Source: Colivivens sp963645405 (GTDB lineage Bacteria > Bacteroidota > Bacteroidia > Bacteroidales > Bacteroidaceae). Taken from it: a DNA stretch of 25,542 nucleotides. The position numbers and the translations under genes were made by a program. Under the pieces are notes generated by a model that made no database searches, was not told the origin of the DNA, and was given only the letters and a program-made list of their open reading frames with translations. The stretch spans positions 1-25,542 of the forward strand of contig CAVISR010000038.1 of NCBI GenBank assembly GCA_963645405.1. Direction: 5' to 3'. Below, piece by piece: positions 22,779 through 25,542 of the stretch; the stretch's first letter is position 1; the number at the start of each line of letters is the position of its first letter.

Positions 22779-24197
22779 CTAATTGTCTGATTTATCCACA
22801 TCAGTCTCATCTCCTGTGCTCAATGCCATTGGCGCCAGCCCGAGGTTCTTCAGGAACACTTCCGCTTTCTCCTCCACAGCCACTGTCTTGCCTGCTACCA
22901 CTGTGTAGAACTTGTCGAACGTCAGTTTTGAGCCGTCCGTGTCGCGGAAGGCATCGCCCTCCAGTTCCGAGTCCTTGAACACGTCGTTCCACAAGTAGAA
23001 CACCACCTTGCCCACGAATCTCTCTGCATCAATCACTCCGTCCTTCGCTTTGCAGAAGAAGTAACCCAGTTTCTTGTCCTCCGAATAGGTGGCTTCGTAG
23101 ATTCGCCGGTTGATTTCTTCCAGGAAGTCCCACCAGCTGTAGTCCGAGCCGCCCACCCGTATGGTCCATCCCATTCCGGCATCGTTGATAGGCACATACT
23201 GCCAGTCCCAACGACGCTTGAATGCAGAGTCGATGGGGAAGAGGCTTTGGTCGCTTGTGTTCATCGTAGCCCAAATATAGAGGTTGTTGGGAAGCATGAG
23301 GATGTCGCCCTCCTTCACCTGCCTGGCAATGTTCTCCCCGTCAAACCGCTTGTCCAGTCCGGCGCCTATTCCGCTCAAGTCCAAGTCCTTCAATGCCTCC
23401 GTCAGAAACCTCTTCATGTCAGCATCCGCCTTGATGGGGTATTCCGAGAAACCGCAGTCCTGACGGTCGAGCAGCTGGAACAAGTCACCGAAAATCTGTG
23501 CGCAGTTGCCACGGTTGATTTCCTCAATCACAAGGAATTCCGGTTCAGTCAAGTCGGTGCCTTCTGCCTTGCCCAACTTCAGCCATGCAGCCACATAAGC
23601 CTGCAGGAACGCCTGTGGCACAAACTCATACACAATCTTGTACTCGGGCACCGGCTTTCCCTGTCCGTCCTCCACTGCCACAGCCTTCGTTCCAATCACC
23701 GTCATCACCGGAATCGTCTTTGTCGTTGGCTTGTAAGCCCCCACAAATGTCGAGTAGTCGGTGTCGGGATGAAACGTCGTGCGAATCACGTCCTTGCCGG
23801 CAGTCCGATCCTTGATGGTGCGTGACTTGCCCGTGCCGGGCGCACCATAGAAGATTTGCTGGAGGGGGAGGTGTGCCACAGTTTTACTTTGATGTGTATC
23901 ATCCACAAACGTAGCATCTCCCAATGCCATATGCGCCATCGTCAGCAATGTAGCTGTATAGCCATATTCAAATTTGTCGATATCAGTCTCACCGCTCAAT
24001 GCAACACGCGCATCGTTTGAGGAAGCATCCGGATGTTCTTTTATATAATTTATATATTCGTCCAACAAATCCTTTGATATGGTTCGAAGACTCGACGTAC
24101 CTCTGCTGAAATTCCTTACAAGATAGCATAGCCTGTCCTGGTCTACAATTTCTACATTGCCCGACCTCTCGCCGTTGTTTAACGTGTATTTTATCAT
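22779..24197 (-). CDS. McrB-type AAA+ restriction motor
   Basis: The 472-residue protein is an AAA+ NTPase of the McrB/LlaJI.R1 kind, which hydrolyses GTP (or ATP), translocates DNA and activates a McrC-type nuclease. Walker A is GAPGTGKS (118-125), Walker B is FLVIEEINRGN (221-231), and the McrB hallmark MNTSDQSLFPID (312-323) is followed by FKRRWDW, the arginine-finger region. Residues 1-110 are a small N-terminal domain of unknown type, probably the target reader; I see no typical methyl-cytosine domain. The ATG at 24197 is used; a TTG nine bases upstream is less likely. It follows the PD-(D/E)XK gene by 18 nt. Its LlaJI/McrC-like partner lies two genes on, separated by the AlbA_2-type gene. 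Confidence 0.92.
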   Translation of the reverse strand: MIKYTLNNGERSGNVEIVDQDRLCYLVRNFSRGTSSLRTISKDLLDEYINYIKEHPDASSNDARVALSGETDIDKFEYGYTATLLTMAHMALGDATFVDDTHQSKTVAHLPLQQIFYGAPGTGKSRTIKDRTAGKDVIRTTFHPDTDYSTFVGAYKPTTKTIPVMTVIGTKAVAVEDGQGKPVPEYKIVYEFVPQAFLQAYVAAWLKLGKAEGTDLTEPEFLVIEEINRGNCAQIFGDLFQLLDRQDCGFSEYPIKADADMKRFLTEALKDLDLSGIGAGLDKRFDGENIARQVKEGDILMLPNNLYIWATMNTSDQSLFPIDSAFKRRWDWQYVPINDAGMGWTIRVGGSDYSWWDFLEEINRRIYEATYSEDKKLGYFFCKAKDGVIDAERFVGKVVFYLWNDVFKDSELEGDAFRDTDGSKLTFDKFYTVVAGKTVAVEEKAEVFLKNLGLAPMALSTGDETDVDKSDN

Positions 24198-24215
24198 AAT
24201 ATACAAAATATGGCT

Positions 24216-25076
24216 TCAATATGGTGTAATATTTTCTTCGTAATTTATGTGTAAGGCTCTTGCTTCAGATGCCTTGGCGAAAGGCATGGTCCCTTCTAAT
24301 ACCAGAAGTGTCTTTACAAGAGGTCTTTTGGAATTCACTATTTGTTCCGACTTAAGAATTGCATTGTATTTTACGCATTGGTATATGCCTCGCAATATGT
24401 CTGCTTCATCGGATTTTCTGCTTTTTACTTCAATAGCACATTCAGTTCCATCCTTTAATTTAATATATACATCAAGCCTATCTCCGGACAATAGAATGTG
24501 CTCCATGTCTCTTTCGGTCCAATTTTTTATTCCGATTTTTTCCGGATGGTCATAAATATATTGTTTCAGTGCTTTGTGCTCATTACTTTCAGATGCATGC
24601 GATGTATAGCCGCCCTTCCTAATCAAAGCTTTGTCATTAGAATTGTCCGGTCGTTTGTACGGTTCCAATTGTAAAGTTTTGAGCACTTGCTCCCACTTTC
24701 CGTAATTTAAGGCTTTGGTATTTTCCTTGTCAACAAGTTCGCGTTTTTGCTGCAGGGACAAACTTCCGTATTCTGGATACACGTATTCTAGACCATCCTT
24801 AGGAAGTGCAGAACCCTTTTCCATTACCAATCCGTTTACTGATGGTAAATCGGAGAAGTCTTTTTCTTTTCTTAATTCCTTGAAAACATCTTCGATGATG
24901 CCAAGAATATCACCAATTCTATTCGTTTTATGTCCAGCTTCTTTCGAAAGTTCGCTATAACAATGAGGTCTTTTGTTTACACTAGCCCAATATATGAGAA
25001 CTGGTATCATCTTACATGCCCACATGGGATTTTTGTGCGAAGTGTCATGCAATATTCTTATATATTTCTCTTCCAT
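24216..25076 (-). CDS. PD-(D/E)XK nuclease-like protein, defence-associated
   Basis: The 286-residue soluble protein has two parts. Residues 1-150 are helical and basic, with no motif I recognise. Residues 160-262 form a PD-(D/E)XK nuclease-like core. Glu167 lies in ESNEHKALKQYI, Asp202 in SGDRLDVYI, and Glu216-x-Lys218 in AIEVKSRKS. They are followed by IYQCVKYNAIL with Gln233 and Tyr237, and a LLVLEG strand. All catalytic positions are present, so it is probably an active endonuclease. It is visibly more AT-rich than its neighbours, with many AAA, AAT and ATA codons, suggesting a different origin. It is the first gene of the operon, 18 nt before the McrB-type gene. Family beyond the fold is not identified. 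Confidence 0.82.
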   Translation of the reverse strand: MEEKYIRILHDTSHKNPMWACKMIPVLIYWASVNKRPHCYSELSKEAGHKTNRIGDILGIIEDVFKELRKEKDFSDLPSVNGLVMEKGSALPKDGLEYVYPEYGSLSLQQKRELVDKENTKALNYGKWEQVLKTLQLEPYKRPDNSNDKALIRKGGYTSHASESNEHKALKQYIYDHPEKIGIKNWTERDMEHILLSGDRLDVYIKLKDGTECAIEVKSRKSDEADILRGIYQCVKYNAILKSEQIVNSKRPLVKTLLVLEGTMPFAKASEARALHINYEENITPY

Positions 25077-25088
25077 AGATTTGTTTTT

Positions 25089-25151
25089 TTATTGCTCATA
25101 GATGCTCTGGTTGATTCCTTCCGTTATTGGCTCACCTACTTTGTATATCAT
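25089..25151 (-). CDS. Possible 20-codon leader ORF ahead of the defence operon
   Basis: An ATG at 25151 lies 3 nt after the -7 element and opens a 20-codon frame (MIYKVGEPITEGINQSIYEQ) that stops 12 nt before the nuclease start. If transcription starts just after the -7 element, this would be a nearly leaderless upstream ORF. It may be chance; it has no recognised family. Confidence 0.3.
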   Translation of the reverse strand: MIYKVGEPITEGINQSIYEQ

Positions 25152-25154
25152 CTG

Positions 25155-25162
25155 CAAAGATA
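25155..25162 (-). promoter_or_regulatory. -7 element of the defence operon
   Basis: Minus-strand TATCTTTG, identical to the recF and purH elements, lies about 80 nt before the nuclease ATG. The -33 region has no clear TTTG at the usual distance, so the promoter may be weak or need an activator. No other strong promoter was seen within the five-gene unit. Confidence 0.55.
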
Positions 25163-25278
25163 CGAATAATTCTTGAAAGGAGGGTGGGGCAGTGTGCTTT
25201 TTTTCGGGTGGATGGCGCATCTGCCTCAAATGCGCACCCAAAACAATGGCAGTCATTTCGAGTTTCACGGAAACGCTA

Positions 25279-25340
25279 CTCCTATCAGCGAGCTGACGCT
25301 CGAGTGGCATCGCCGACGCTCTCGGAGAGAGCTGGCTCCT
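25279..25340. repeat. Dispersed palindromic repeat, inverted partial copy
   Basis: Read on the minus strand this begins AGGAGCCAGCTCTCTCC, matching the left arm of the family, and carries the central hairpin CGAGC-GTCA-GCTCG. It is in the opposite orientation to the copy that follows at 25405, so the two form a large head-to-head arrangement. Confidence 0.75.
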
Positions 25341-25373
25341 ACATAGCGAACTTGCGTCCGAACGACAAATAGA

Positions 25374-25497
25374 AGCACAAGCGCCCGACGAAAGTACCAG
25401 CGCTAGGAGCTAGCCGTCTCCGAGGGCGTTAAAGCGAGCGCGGGGTTGTGGGAGGCAAAACAATGCGAGCATTCGCTCGAACGTCATCGTCTACGCT
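25374..25497. repeat. Dispersed palindromic repeat, right-flank copy (3' truncated)
   Basis: The left flank 25374-25404 matches 474-504 of copy 1. The element starts AGGAGCTAGC at 25405 and keeps GTTAAAGCGAGCGCGG and the central CGAGC-ATTC-GCTCG hairpin, but loses the right arm after TCGTCTACGC. The left arm reads CCGTCTCCGAGGG, a mix of the family's left and right arm sequences. Nothing gene-like was seen in 25163-25542. Confidence 0.8.
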
Positions 25498-25542
25498 TTC
25501 TATGTTAACCACCAAATTTTTTCTCCAGTTTTTTTTAGTTTT

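Overview
The window looks like chromosome of a Bacteroidales bacterium, most probably Prevotella or a close relative. The support is Bacteroidota-type promoters (-33 TTTG or TTG, about 19-20 nt, then -7 TAnnTTTG) at several gene starts, a fused NfnAB-like oxidoreductase, a formyltransferase-only PurH, DUF5063 and DUF4369 proteins, and a lipoprotein with an acidic CDDDD export-like signal. This is inference from gene content; no rRNA or tRNA gene was seen.

Almost every gene is on the minus strand. Region 1 (1-775) holds the start of a small gene cut by the window edge, then a gene-free stretch ending in a palindromic dispersed repeat. Region 2 (776-7670) is metabolic. A uridine phosphorylase-like gene and a free methionine-(R)-sulfoxide reductase sit downstream of a probable operon purH-like / small basic protein / serS / nfnAB, which starts at a duplicated promoter.

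Region 3 (7807-11684) is a tight recF / DUF721 (DciA-like) / DUF5063 / 3'-5' exonuclease / rlmI operon. It has a near-perfect promoter so close to recF that the mRNA is probably leaderless. Region 4 (11690-17850) has a 22-bp tandem repeat, an RluA-family pseudouridine synthase overlapping a secreted GH51 arabinofuranosidase, a surface-type lipoprotein, and a TlpA-like thioredoxin with its own terminator. A low-molecular-weight tyrosine phosphatase, the only confident plus-strand gene, diverges from it.

Region 5 (18977-25076) is the accessory region of most interest: five same-strand genes that read as a McrBC/LlaJI-like defence operon. In transcription order these are an AT-rich PD-(D/E)XK nuclease, a McrB-type AAA+ motor, a Schlafen/AlbA_2 protein that appears to have lost its central ATPase region and carries an 11-bp repeat read in two frames, a large LlaJI/McrC-like nuclease, and a protein built from two copies of one ~95-residue module. 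No methyltransferase is visible. Copies of the dispersed repeat lie on both sides of this block (18594-18950 and 25279-25497), so it looks like a cassette inserted between repeats. The likely role is restriction of incoming, probably modified, DNA by a motor plus one or two nucleases. The AlbA_2 and two-module proteins are candidate sensors, target-recognition subunits or regulators; that part is inference.
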